From NCBI GenBank assembly GCA_028023455.1, contig JAQFVV010000021.1, forward strand, positions 8,022,853 to 8,086,852: a DNA stretch of 64,000 nt, written 5' to 3'. This DNA is from Epiperipatus broadwayi (Eukaryota; Onychophora; Udeonychophora; Euonychophora; Peripatidae). Below the pieces are notes generated by a model. The model saw only the letters and a program-made list of their open reading frames with translations. It made no database searches and was not told the origin of the DNA. The position numbers and the translations under genes were made by a program. Of this stretch, positions 23,148 through 33,085 are shown piece after piece (position 1 is the first letter of the stretch; every line of letters begins with the position of its first letter).

Positions 23148-23161
23148 TAATAAACTTCTTG

Positions 23162-24280
23162 CAGAAACATCAATTAGAATTAAAATTAGCATTTCATAAA
23201 CAATTGTTTAATCATGGTTTGTTTTTCCAATGGCACTTCATTAATGCTATCTATTGCCTGATGTTTCCTTCTGCTTAAACCACCACAACAAAATAGTTTC
23301 ATTTGTTCCATAATATTAAATGTAAAGTGTTCAATATAAAAATCCTTTTTGCTATCTGTACATTTTTTTATTTCATCCCCAATTAAAAAATAGTGCAAAT
23401 AATTGATTTAACTATTGCAACCAAAATTTAAATTTCTGTTCATTTTACTTCTTGGTATTCTGGGAAAGATCTTTCTTTTTCTGTTCATTTTAATATTGGT
23501 CAATTTTTTATTCTATATATACATCTCATTATTTTTGTGTCCATACAAAAAAAAAAAAACTAGGAAAAATAATAAATTGCAGAAAAAAAACTAAACAGAT
23601 GTAAGATTATAAAATATTATTAAATATATCTGAAACTTAATTTAAAGCAGAAATGCCCTGATCAGCCAGTAGTACTCACTGTAACATTCACTATTTCAGC
23701 CAATGGCATTTGCCAATCTATCAATTCTAGGTTTAAAACTTAGATTTCCATCATTTTAAATTATAGAGTTGCTATTTTTTCAATGCTAATATTTATCAAC
23801 TTTCAAACTCCACGTTTATGGCTCATGATAAAAACTATAAAATATATGCACTTAAGTAAATATTTTTAAAATTTATATATATTATTTTCAATACTATGGA
23901 TTTAGTAATTTTATGTTTAGATTTTACATTTCCACCACTTTTTAAATCATAAATTCACTTCATTTTTTTATGTAAAATATTAATAAGCATTCAAATTTGT
24001 ATGTTTCTGGTCTATAACTAAAATTATTACAGTATGTACACATAGTAGAATTCCTTTTAAACAACGGACAATATTTTAACTATAGGAAAGAAAAAGTGTC
24101 ATTGCAATGTTTATGGTATGGGTTCACATTTGTTATGTAAATCATAATTTAATGAGAAAATATTTTTGTACCATTTACGTGCTCTGTAAACCTTTTTATA
24201 CTAGATCTGACCAGTGGACTAACAGCAAATGATAAGAAATTTGAATTTAATAAAATATAACATCAATAGTATATATATAT
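23162..24280. other. unassigned AT-rich DNA with a diverged duplication
   Basis: Sequence at about 23730-23850 ('aacttagatttccatcatttt', 'tatggctcatgataaaaact') is repeated in diverged form at about 23915-24040 ('ttttacatttccaccacttt', 'tggtctataactaaaatt'). The minus-strand frame 23186-23398 is unrecognised. Confidence 0.45.
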
Positions 24281-24505
24281 ATAATCAAAATTACTCCAAA
24301 TTTACAATTCAATCAGACTAGCCAAGAAAATAAACTCTAAAACACTACTAATGGTTTCACTGCTACAAGCAGACTTCTCAAATGTAAAGAACTACAAAAT
24401 AACATATTTTAACTAAACATTACCCACAATTCCACTTGCTTCCCATACACCCTTAATATTAAAATAACTTTTAAATAAGTTAATTGCTTTAGAATCATAA
24501 ATTTT
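24281..24505 (-). mobile_element. dispersed repeat family E, copy 2
   Basis: It aligns with 4062-4285 throughout. On the minus strand the centre reads UUGAGA, AGU, CUGC-UUGUA-GCAG, U, GAAACCAUUAGU. That is a stem between a GAGA element and GAAAC, and it may be a decayed hammerhead core. Confidence 0.65.
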
Positions 24506-24588
24506 TAATAATAAAGATTTTTTAATTCTTTTTATTTCATTTCTCTCAAATCAACATATATAAATGAATACAAATATATAAAATAAAT

Positions 24589-24591
<3 letters not shown>

Positions 24592-24624
<33 letters not shown>
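24592..24624. repeat. (TA)n microsatellite
   Basis: Uninterrupted TA dinucleotides. Confidence 0.98.
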
Positions 24625-24627
<3 letters not shown>

Positions 24628-24899
24628 AACACATGTGTGTGCAATTTAAGTTTTATGGCCAAAAGCAAACTAATTAACTGACAAATATGGTTTTAAGAAT
24701 TATTAAAATAACTATAATATTATTTTTTTTCTTCTTTGGATTTGCAATTTGAATTTGTAAACATTTATTTGTATATTGAAGTGGTTTCTTTCTTCTTTAT
24801 AACCTAATGCTAAGATTATGGTGAACTTCACCATATGCAGATTAACAAATGTTTTAAAATTTGAATTAATATAACTATAAGTAGTGTATCATTTCTTGT

Positions 24900-25610
24900 C
24901 ACATCCTTCATAATATGTAATATATATATATATATTAATAAATTCAGTAACATAAATATATATTTAAAAAGTAAAACTTCAAAAAAACTTAGTCTTTGTC
25001 AACTAACACTTCCCACAATTCCATAATTTTTACATTTGTTGCCTGCCTGTTTATTAAGTTATGCTTATATTTATATATTAACATGGCTTCCTTTATTTCT
25101 TTCAATTTTTAATATTTTTCCATTATTATAATTCAAATTACATAATCTATTATGGTCATAAAAATCCAATGCTGAAACATTACCATTTCCATTACAATTT
25201 TATTTAGTGATTTGAGCCCTTCTTAATAACAAAATTGTAATAGAAATGATAATATTTCAGCATCGTTTTTTTTTACCATAATAAATTATGTATATATGGT
25301 TTTAATTTGAATTATAATAATGTAAAAATATTACAAATTGAAGAAAACCACAATAAAAAGAAAGTAAAAAAAGCCATATTAATTGTATAAATATAAGCAT
25401 GACTTAATAATTAGACAGGCAGCAAACATAAACATTATGGAATTGTGGAAAGGTCAGCCTTTGAAAGTGTTAATTGACAAAGACTATGAAGATAGTTGAA
25501 AGTGCTTCAAAGTGGATAAATATTTTTTTTAAGTTTTACTTTATATATATTTAGGTTACTGTATTTATTAATACTTAATTACAAGAAATAGAGACATCGA
25601 ATAAGAATAT
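24900..25610. mobile_element. large fold-back element, arms about 300 bp
   Basis: Left-arm blocks 'cttagtctttgtcaacta', 'ccacaattccataat', 'cctgcctgttta', 'aagttatgcttatattt' and 'ccattattataattcaaatt' are matched in inverse order by the right arm to about 25490. The pairing continues outward through 'aataaattcagtaac'. The turn lies near 25212. The arms are diverged, so the element is old; I see no open frame. Confidence 0.75.
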
Positions 25611-25726
25611 CATTATATATATATATATAGTAACTTTTATTATCATAAATATATTAAACACAAACTCTGAAATAAATTCTACAATATTCAAGGTATTAAC
25701 ATATAAAATTAATACTTATGTCAAGC
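25611..25726. other. unassigned AT-rich DNA
   Basis: A short (TA)n run and nothing else. Confidence 0.4.
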
Positions 25727-25815
25727 ATTGTTAGCCGAGAGGTCATCATAAACGTCTTGCAACCAAGTAGTTGGTTGCAGGCAGTTGTGGGTTTGGTCTC
25801 GGCCGATGCTATGAC
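25727..25815 (+). mobile_element. SINE-B-related copy (tRNA-like head)
   Basis: It has 'gttagccgagaggtcat', a short internal stem ('gcaaccaagtagttggttgc'), then 'tgggtttggtctcgg' in the B-box position and 'gccgatgctatgacacatgg'. That ending matches the SINE-B tail 'gacacatg'. The head resembles a tRNA with a long variable arm (Leu or Ser type), but mismatches make a working tRNA gene unlikely. The minus-strand frame 25721-25915 is its antisense. Confidence 0.65.
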
Positions 25816-26530
25816 ACATGGAAAAAATAATACTTATAGTCAGCTTTACAGCATGTCCACCCCATTGAGTAGCATTATACAATAATACATAATATTCAGG
25901 ATGGCCAACATGCAATACGTTGGATATAATTATTATTTATTTTTATATATTGGTATTTTGAATCTTGTAGAATTTATTCCATAGTTTTTGGCTTATTATA
26001 TTTATATTATTTTGATTATATATAACAAATATTTATAAAATGGACTGCATTTATAATATATATGGGAAAACTTTATTTGAAGTTTTTATTATATTTAATG
26101 TTCTTTGAAGGTTTACGAGGAAAACAATAAATTAAATAAGCAGTGTCTTTAATACTTATTTAGGCTTCCAATAGACACTTAATAACACACCTTCAACTAT
26201 TAAAACAGCTTTAATATAAAAAATAGCATGCATTTTTAATAATTTATCTCCAAGTCACTTTTTTTCCCTAAAGAAGTTTATATACAGTTAGTTTTATAAA
26301 ACAGCACGTAGACCTAAATCCATCTTTTCAATAATATTAAAGCTTTTGCCCATATGTCGTAGGGAAAAAAAACACTTTATCATGAAATGCTTTTCCCTAT
26401 AAACATTTCTTGATTTTAATTTCATTTATCACTCATCATCAAATCTTTTCAATCATTCCCTTATCAATATCATAGGAATTGGTATCTTTCCAAATATTAA
26501 CAATTCTTTTAATTTTTCTGGTTTTTAATT
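25816..26530. other. unassigned AT-rich DNA
   Basis: No gene or shared repeat seen. Confidence 0.4.
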
Positions 26531-26630
26531 GTCATTTTTTCCCTCATGTGTCAAAGCATTGGCCTAGAAACGAACCCGCAAACCCAGGAAAACTGCTTGC
26601 AAGGCAGCTGTGCTAACCACTTGACCATCT
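26531..26630 (-). mobile_element. SINE-B copy
   Basis: On the minus strand: 'gtcaagtggttagcacagc', 'tgccttgcaagcagtt', a B-box-like 'gggttcgtttctaggcc', and the tail 'tttgacacatgagggaaa'. Same family as 7.7 and 32.9 kb. Confidence 0.85.
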
Positions 26631-26689
26631 TTTTTTTGTTTTAAATTGTCATCAATAAAACAAAATTACCCTCCCCTCTCCTTTTAACA

Positions 26690-26975
26690 CATTAGAAAAA
26701 TTAAAACTCATAGATCAAATGCTTATGACAGTAGATATCTTTATAATTACATGGAACTCATTCACATGATCAAAAACATGGTAATTTCTGGATAAGATTA
26801 AAATTGTAGATGAAATACTTGCATCTGCATATTTCTTTACACAACACAAAATTTATTCATGTTATGTTTAGCACTGAAATTTCCAGATAAGATTAGAATT
26901 AGAAAACCAATCCTCATACTTTAGATAGCTTTACAACTATATAGAGCTTGTTCACATTATCAATCAACATCTCTG
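26690..26975. repeat. diverged direct duplication, about 130 bp
   Basis: 'gatatctttataattacatgga' with 'ctcattcacatgatcaa' near 26735 is echoed by 'gatagctttacaactatataga' with 'cttgttcacattatcaa' near 26925. The 'aagattaaaattgtagatg' and 'aagattagaattagaaaa' blocks are also paired. Confidence 0.55.
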
Positions 26976-27104
26976 TAATTCACAGACTAAATAAGATTCT
27001 TTATACTCCTTTGTCTGTATTTTTTGTATTGTCGGTTTTATTTCCAATCTTGTATAAATAATGGCTACATTAACTACACTACATTTTATCTTATTAATCA
27101 TTTT

Positions 27105-27590
27105 GGTTCTGATTTAGTTTATGTTTATGGACATTTTGAAATCTAAAAACCACCATTGGAACATCCAATTGATAAATGACATAAATATTGAATAAAAGTA
27201 CTTTAAATTCATATTTTAGAAATTATAAGCTAATAAAAATAATATGCTTTATTTTATTAAGGACTTTCATAAAATATTCGAAATATGACGGCGCAAAGCG
27301 TCGAAATTTGGGGGGGTGGGTGGTTTAGCCGATACTATATATTGGCCAAAAGTTGCCTAAATCTAATCAAACCAAGCTTATAACTTCCAAATCCTAAAAG
27401 ATTATACTATATGCCCATATGAAAGAAATTATATTATTTTTACTAGCTTATAATTTCTAAAATATGAATTTAAGGTACTTTTATTCAATATTTATGTCAT
27501 TTATCGGTTGGATGTATCAGCAATTGTTTGGCTGGTCTTTAGATTTCAAAATGGCCGTGAGCGCAAACTAAATCGGCACAGTTATTTTTA
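27105..27590. mobile_element. fold-back element with a GC-rich hairpin centre
   Basis: Arms (about 27105-27250 and 27421-27585) pair through 'gacataaatattgaataaaagta', 'aaattcatattttagaaatt' and 'tttagatttcaaaatg'-type blocks. The unpaired centre holds 'gacggcgcaaagcgtc' followed by GAAAT and a G-run (27285-27320). This is a stable small hairpin resembling stem II plus GAAA of a hammerhead. The outer part recurs at about 40175-40240. Confidence 0.7.
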
Positions 27591-29419
27591 ATGCATTTGT
27601 TTCGTGGGCTTTTTATTCTTGGTGTGTATGTTTTTTTTTTTTTGTTTTTTTTTTGTATATTAATGTAATTTAAACCATATTTATAAAGCCCTGTTTTTTA
27701 TTACACCTATAAAATTTGCTTTAAAAGTAATATTGGTTAACATGAAATCACTCACGCTGAAGTGATAGGATGTCCATAAGTTAAAATTATGATTTGGATT
27801 CGAACCTGGATTATGTAAAACATTTTTTTAGGTTTGAATAATGGCTTTTTCTAGACAAACTAATAACTATCAAATATTAATCGATAAATAATGTTAATTA
27901 GAAATTAAAACAAAAAAATATAGCTTCAAGTTTTCTTTAATCCAGTTTGAATCTAGGTCTTGGGCATATTAGGCAAAAGATAGCATAAATGCAGTGCTGG
28001 GTTTTGATTTAAACGGTGTAATACAAGTCATAAATATTTTTTCAATGCGAATATTTGCGCGATAATATTTTAAAGTATGGTAGCGATCACAAGGTTTGTC
28101 TGCATATATAGGATCCAATATTTAATATTGTGTTTTTATATATAAGACTTCTAAAAAAAGTCTTTTATACATGTTAAAAATAATTCTGTGAAACTTGTCA
28201 GTTTTATAGCTATATATTTTTGAAAGATTTTCAATTATATTTAAAATTGACAAGGTAATTCCCATTAAAGTGTATTGTCAAAAGTATTTTATAAGCTATA
28301 AAGATAAATTAGCCAAATTCATTTCAATGACAATCTAATTTTAAAACCCAACTGGCTGTGAAATCAATTAAAATCAAATGTCTAAGACACTGATTTTTAT
28401 ATTTTTTCATTATTTCCTCCTTTTTTCCCAATTCACTTCAAATGTATGATAGATTCTTAAACTATTTTACATAATATGTAATGACACGATTGATAGTTTG
28501 TGTGTATATGTGCCGTTCTTTCTTCATATTTTCAAAATGTTACGTCAACTTTTCATAATAAAAATTTCATTCATTTTAAAATTTTAAATTCGGAAAAAAA
28601 AAAAAAAATAGTAAAATGACAATTGATTAAAACATTCATTCTTTTTTTTTTTTCCTTTAAATATATATATATTTAAGTTTATTCATCTTATAAATTTATT
28701 TTTTTATAAAAACATTTCGAATGATTTTTTTTTTTTCAAGGCACTAATCAATAACTTACTTAAATTAACGTAAAGAAAAAAGCTTACTGCTAATCCATTA
28801 CTTACGAGTTAGATTTAAAGTAAGCTAAACCCATTGTTCCACACAGCAAATGCATTTCTAAATCTGCAGTATTCATTCAATTGCTTGAAGACCCTCATAT
28901 GATGATTTCATATTCTTTTAGGCCTCTATTATAAATAGCCTAGCAGATTAACAAATTATTAGAAAATGAAAATAACATGTATAAATGAGGATTCTGGAAT
29001 GTGTAAAATTCCTTACTTGAAGATGAAGATAAGTAAGACAAGCAGAAATATATGATTACAATGTAAGTTTTGCTGCTGTTTAATATCACTAATAATCACA
29101 TGATCAAACACCATTTTATATGTTCACACAAGGTATTCATAACAGTATGTGAGGCAATGTGATATGATACACTGTGACTTCTCCTTATTTGGAATCAGGA
29201 ATCTCTCGGCAATTATGCCCAGAGAAACGTGTTACCACTTTACCTTCCCTTTCCATTCTTGCCTAAATTTTTCTCATAATCTTCTCTATCTTGCTCCATC
29301 CTATTTCCACAAAATTCCTTTTTATCTTTTACAAATCCCGACATAAAAAACAAGAACCCACTTTGCAATATAATCACTTAGTTTATATTTATTTTTCCAC
29401 AACATCATTATTTGCAACC
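27591..29419. other. unassigned AT-rich DNA; may include LINE 3' flank
   Basis: A B-box-like 'ggattcgaacctgg' at about 27796 suggests a tRNA-like relic, but I could not find a matching A box. The last 250 bases may be untranslated LINE sequence. The frame 29149-29346 is not recognised. Confidence 0.35.
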
Positions 29420-30289
29420 TTTCTGTTTTCAGGTATTTACATTCAATTAACATATGCCTAATATTTTCTATGCTTTCCTTACACAAATTTCAGACTGTCA
29501 TCCACGTTTTTCCATTTATGGGTGTATTCCCTTGTTACTAAAGATCCTGCTTGAATCTTAAACAATAAACTACTTTCCTTGCTATTATCAAAAATTAGTT
29601 CACCATATCGCCAACCTATTTTTTATAAATGCATCTATTTTTCTATCCCATTTCTTGCCACTATAATACTCAACAATTTTCCTAACACAATCATCCCAGC
29701 TTTTGTATAAGTATACTGACATAAATTCTTTATCCAAATCTGCTTAATGTACTACCTTTATCACCCATCTTGTTGCCTGACCTTTATGTATAACCAATTA
29801 AATACTATTTTGGTTATTCTCTTATTATCTATAAATTGCAATCTACCAAACATTCTCATTTATCTTTTTGTATTTCTCATATAAAAACTTGATCATTCCA
29901 TTACTTCTTGAATTGCCTCCTTCGCCATCCACACATCTGCATCTAATGCATGTCTTTCTATTATTCTTTGTATTTTTTCTAAGTTATCTAATATTGCTTG
30001 CTAACACATAAATCATTGTTACCATATATTAATCCTGCTACTGCCACTCCCTTCCATACTATTCTAGCTATATCATATTTATTATATGAAAATGTTGTTA
30101 ATTTTTTTATTGGTCTCTTTCTTTTTTTTGCTTCATTTATCAATTTTTTCTCCTATTCATCCAAGAAATTGTTCTGATTACTTAAGACAATTTCCAAATA
30201 GTTTTATCTATTTATCACACTTAACTTTATATCCCCCAGTGAAATTATTTGTCCTCTCTCCAGTATTAATCATCATTACTTTTGAGTAG
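29420..30289 (-). pseudogene. LINE reverse transcriptase, decayed C-terminal half
   Basis: Read on the minus strand across several frameshifts and stops, pieces of a non-LTR reverse transcriptase are visible. Near 30060-30000 is 'VWKGVAVAGLIYGNNDLCVS', the segment after the catalytic core. Next is an 'LEKIQRIIERHALDA'-type helix near 29990-29940. Near 29495-29425 is the C-terminal zinc-knuckle pattern C-x2-C-x8-H-x4-C, with residues 'KESIENIRHMLIEC' and the first Cys replaced by a stop, followed by 'KYLKTER'. This order is typical of Jockey/CR1/I-like LINEs. The protein would have copied LINE RNA at a nicked target. The copy is dead. An HHR1 fragment begins at its upstream end at 30290. Confidence 0.75.
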
Positions 30290-30385
30290 CAAATTCTCCA
30301 TACAGTAGTGCCACCAAGTGCAAGCCTTAATAATTATGGATGCAAGAAGGTTTGTGCATAAAATCCCTATCTAGTGCCTAGTTAT
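30290..30385 (-). mobile_element. HHR1 arm fragment
   Basis: 'attctccatacagtagtgcc', 'caagtgcaagcc' and 'aaggtttgtgcataaaatcc' match the HHR1 arm. The hammerhead core is missing, so this is a truncated copy next to the LINE relic. Confidence 0.75.
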
Positions 30386-30649
30386 GACTAATAATGCTTA
30401 TTTAAAGATCTTAATATGATAGCCACCTACTAAATTTTATACTAAACTGTTGGCCTAGCAAAAAGAATATTTGGATACACAAACTAATAGTCAATCCTCA
30501 ATTGAAAGAAGTAAAAAAAATCTCATTCATACTGGAAAATCTTGAAATAATTGACAATATAAGAAAAAAAAATACTTTTTACCAGTTTTTTATGTCATTA
30601 ATCTGTATAAAATGTGAAATTTTTTTTTAAAAAAATCCTACAGTATCAA

Positions 30650-30970
30650 ACAGTTTTATTGTTTGGGAGTTTATTGATTTCTGGAAGTGCGAGAATTTGA
30701 AACAATCTGGGGACTGTGTATTCCAGAATCTCACTTTCTACCCCTCCACTAAATCACACAGGACATTGTTTAATGCATATAAAACTTTGATTTAGTGCAA
30801 TAAAAAATAAATAATCAAATAGCCTTATTGATTGGAAGTTCATAGAAAGTTTGAAGAGCTGGCAGTTCCAAAACTACAATCAATCCAAAGACTGTATACT
30901 CCAATCTTGCATGTTACCACTCAATTAAATAACATAGAGCATTATTATGTGCCGTAATAAAGTGAATAAA
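30650..30970 (+). repeat. dispersed repeat family D, two copies
   Basis: Two diverged copies (about 30652-30780 and 30823-30965) share 'ttattg-ttgg-agtt', 'ctggggactgt' or 'caaagactgt', 'tattccaatct' and 'aaatcacacaggacattgtt' type blocks. They are related to 7.8-7.98, 31.97-32.06 and 39.7-39.8 kb. Confidence 0.55.
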
Positions 30971-31336
30971 TAAAGAGCTAAAAGTGCCTAAGCATCAAGA
31001 TAATCACTTGTGGTATTCAATTGACCTCCCTAGTATAAGACCCTTGACTATTTTTTTTTTTTAGAAAATAAAATGGGTTGTAGTTACTAAAATAAGTCTT
31101 TAAAAAATGAAGCAAATGTGATTAAAAGCATCATTCAAATAAATAAACTAGAATATCCTAGACTAGAGAGGTTTTGGGTATAATGGATAGCAAATCTATA
31201 AATCATGGTCCCAATTTAAGATTTGAATCCAGATCAGAAAATTATTATATATATTTTCATATCACAAATAGGTTTAAATTTTTTATTGAAATCATAATCT
31301 ATTCAACTATTCATTCTGTAAAAAAAAAAAGGAAAC
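30971..31336. other. unassigned; possible tRNA-like relic
   Basis: 'ggtataatggatagcaa' with 'agatttgaatccag' about 40 bases later (31177-31236) looks like an A box and B box. I have no second copy to confirm a SINE. Confidence 0.35.
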
Positions 31337-31436
31337 ATATGGCTTTATCAACAAAGAGCTTTGCTAATTGCTCAACAAGCTTTGTGATAAATGCTTAGCA
31401 AGCGAAAGCATTTAAAATATCTCTATTAGAAACCAG

Positions 31437-31493
31437 TCCAAATTCCAGACCAATGGTTTTATACTTTGGCATTTCTCAGTGAGGTGCTAGGGT
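31437..31493 (-). ncRNA. decayed hammerhead motif (HHR2, dimer copy 1)
   Basis: Minus strand: ACCC, UAGC, ACCUCA, CUGAGAA (G8 changed to A), stem II AUGC-CAAA-GUAU, AAA instead of GAA, stem III ACCAUUGGU, triplet GUC, UGGAAU. Core changes predict no activity, although the cleavage triplet survives. Confidence 0.65.
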
Positions 31494-31865
31494 AGTTTCA
31501 GACACTAGATCTAAAAATATCAATCTGAAGTCAGCATTTATCTAAGAGTTAACCATTGAGCAGAAAAAATGAAATTTTCAGACAATTAAATGTCTTCAAA
31601 CCTAGCTATCTAATTCAAATAGCTATATGAGGCTGAAAGATCATCAGCCAAAGCATATATTAGTACTCTTAGTAATATAACATTACATAAGACTTAAAAG
31701 CAAAGACTATAAACAGTCAATAAAAAATAGAGTTTTATATCACATGATCCCATTTCTCTTTTACATTTGTAAAATGTAAACAAAGAACTTTGCTAATTGC
31801 TCAACAAGCTTTGTGATAAATACTTAGCAAGAGAAAGCATTTAAAATATCTCTATCAGAAACAAC

Positions 31866-31923
31866 ACCCAAATCCCAAACCAATGGTTTCATGCTTTGGC
31901 ACTCCTCAGTGAGATGCTAGGGT
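31866..31923 (-). ncRNA. type I hammerhead ribozyme motif (HHR2, dimer copy 2)
   Basis: Minus strand: outer stem I ACCC, loop UAGC, inner stem I AUCUCA, core CUGAGGA, stem II GUGC-CAAA-GCAU (closing pair is G-U), core GAA, stem III ACCA-U-UGGU, triplet GUU (an allowed but weaker NUH), inner stem I UGGGAU, loop UU, outer stem I GGGU. All helices pair, and the core residues are intact. Compared with 16709-16766 the stem sequences differ but pairing is kept. Confidence 0.75.
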
Positions 31924-31968
31924 AGTTTCAAACACTAAATCTAAAAATACCAACCCAAAGACATTTTT

Positions 31969-32062
31969 ATATGGCTTTATTGTTCAGAGACAATGTGAAG
32001 TTTGAGCACCAAAAATGAAACTAATCTGAGGACTGAATATTCTCTAGTCTGCCTCTGCAATA
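31969..32062 (+). repeat. dispersed repeat family D copy
   Basis: 'atggctttattgttcagag', 'gtgaagtttgagcacc' and 'atctgaggactgaatattc' match the complement of 39.77-39.82 kb and the copies at 30.65-30.97 kb. It is the right-hand neighbour, and probably the target, of the HHR2 dimer insertion. Confidence 0.6.
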
Positions 32063-32078
32063 AAATGGAGCACTTAGT

Positions 32079-32449
32079 GGAGAGCCTTGTGGTATTGAGC
32101 AATGTGGAATAAAGGCTGGAATGAATCTTAGGCCACTATCATTGGCTCGACTAAGAATTAAAATTTTAGAATCTACATTAAAAGACAAACTAGAGCCATA
32201 CCTGCTACCTGCATTATCCAACTACCAATTTGCAAGGAAGGGTGCTTCAATAATTCAAACAGCCTTTTTATTTAAAATAACCATAAGCACCGTAAGAGAA
32301 AGAAAAAAATACAGTCCATTAGTGATTCAACTAGGCATTATTTGATATTGTTCAGATAGACCTCCTTACCGATGCCCTAGCAGAATATATGGTACCTAAA
32401 GTGATCCTATATACACTAACTAACCTCCACATAATTTATACCAAATATA
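32079..32449 (+). pseudogene. LINE reverse transcriptase, finger/palm fragment
   Basis: The plus strand reads 'NLRPLSLARLRIKILES', 'LKDKLEPYLLPALSNYQF' and 'RKGASIIQTAFL' (from FRKGRST), then 'VRERKKYSPLV'. After a frameshift near 32335 it continues 'FDIVQIDLLTDALAEYMVP' and 'KVILYTLTNLH'. This is the conserved order of non-LTR reverse transcriptases: NxRPISL, KxxE, QxGFRxGRST, then the motif A region FDxVxxxxL and the helix after it. The motif A aspartate region (normally LDFSKAFD) is damaged, and the FADD motif is not reached. The minus-strand frame 32021-32221 is its antisense. A dead fragment, about 125 codons. Confidence 0.8.
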
Positions 32450-32939
32450 TTTTTTTAAAAACTAGTTACTTTGGAATTCTAGCAAGTAAAATCATTTATC
32501 AGCTTAAGAGTGATGTTAGTTCCATGAAAATAATGTTCTAGAAGAGCTGATTGGCAAATTAATGGGTTTTTTTTAGTTTTATGTCAAGATTGACAAAGTA
32601 TGTCACAAGTGAATTTATTGGCTGATAGTGTTTAAACTTTATTGGAGATTGTATTCTAAGGCTATATGATAACTATATATAAAATAGCAGAGAGATTAAA
32701 GTAGATGTTTAAAACCTTGAAGTATTTTTGTTTATTATATAATTAAGTGACTCTGCTCCCTATATCTTTAGCGCTGACTAAATTCTGTCATTCATTTTTT
32801 CCAAAGACAAAAAATAATAAAGGGCTGGTTATAATTTTCTTTTTTATATATTTAGCATAAACACATTACATTTTATTCTTTTATTAATTGGGCCAGTACA
32901 AATTTTCTGTTAAATAAATAATTATTAATAGATTGTTTT
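32450..32939. other. unassigned AT-rich DNA
   Basis: No gene or shared repeat seen. Confidence 0.4.
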
Positions 32940-33085
32940 TTTTTTTCATGTATCAAAGCATCGACCGGGAAGCGAACCCGGGACAACTGCTTGTAATCTG
33001 GGACAACTATTCATCAGGCAGCTGTGCTGACTATTTGACCACCAACGCGCAGCTGTGCTGGCTACTCGACCACCAACGCTTGACT
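32940..33085 (-). mobile_element. SINE-B copy with internal duplication
   Basis: Minus strand: 'ttggtggtcgagtagcc' and 'ggtggtcaaatagtcagc' (the A-box region duplicated), 'gcagctgcc', then a very well kept B box 'cgggttcgcttcccgg', then 'gatgctttgatacatg'. This is the clearest B box among the SINE-B copies. Confidence 0.85.

Larger units (their letters stand above)
31349..31968 (-). mobile_element. HHR2 head-to-tail dimer with 12-bp TSD
   Basis: Two tandem copies of the same unit, offset by 429 bp: 'tgctaattgctcaacaagc' at 31362 and 31791, and hammerhead motifs at 31437 and 31866. Each holds a minus-strand hammerhead. About 1.45 units are present. The exact 12-bp direct repeat 'atatggctttat' lies at 31337-31348 and 31969-31980, so the dimer was inserted as a whole. 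This is the layout expected of a retrozyme copied from a multimeric or circular RNA. The frame 31174-31398 is not a gene. Confidence 0.85.

Noticed and set aside
25727-25815. tRNA gene with long variable arm
   Set aside because: The ends do not form a proper acceptor stem and the tail is that of SINE-B, so a SINE is the better explanation.
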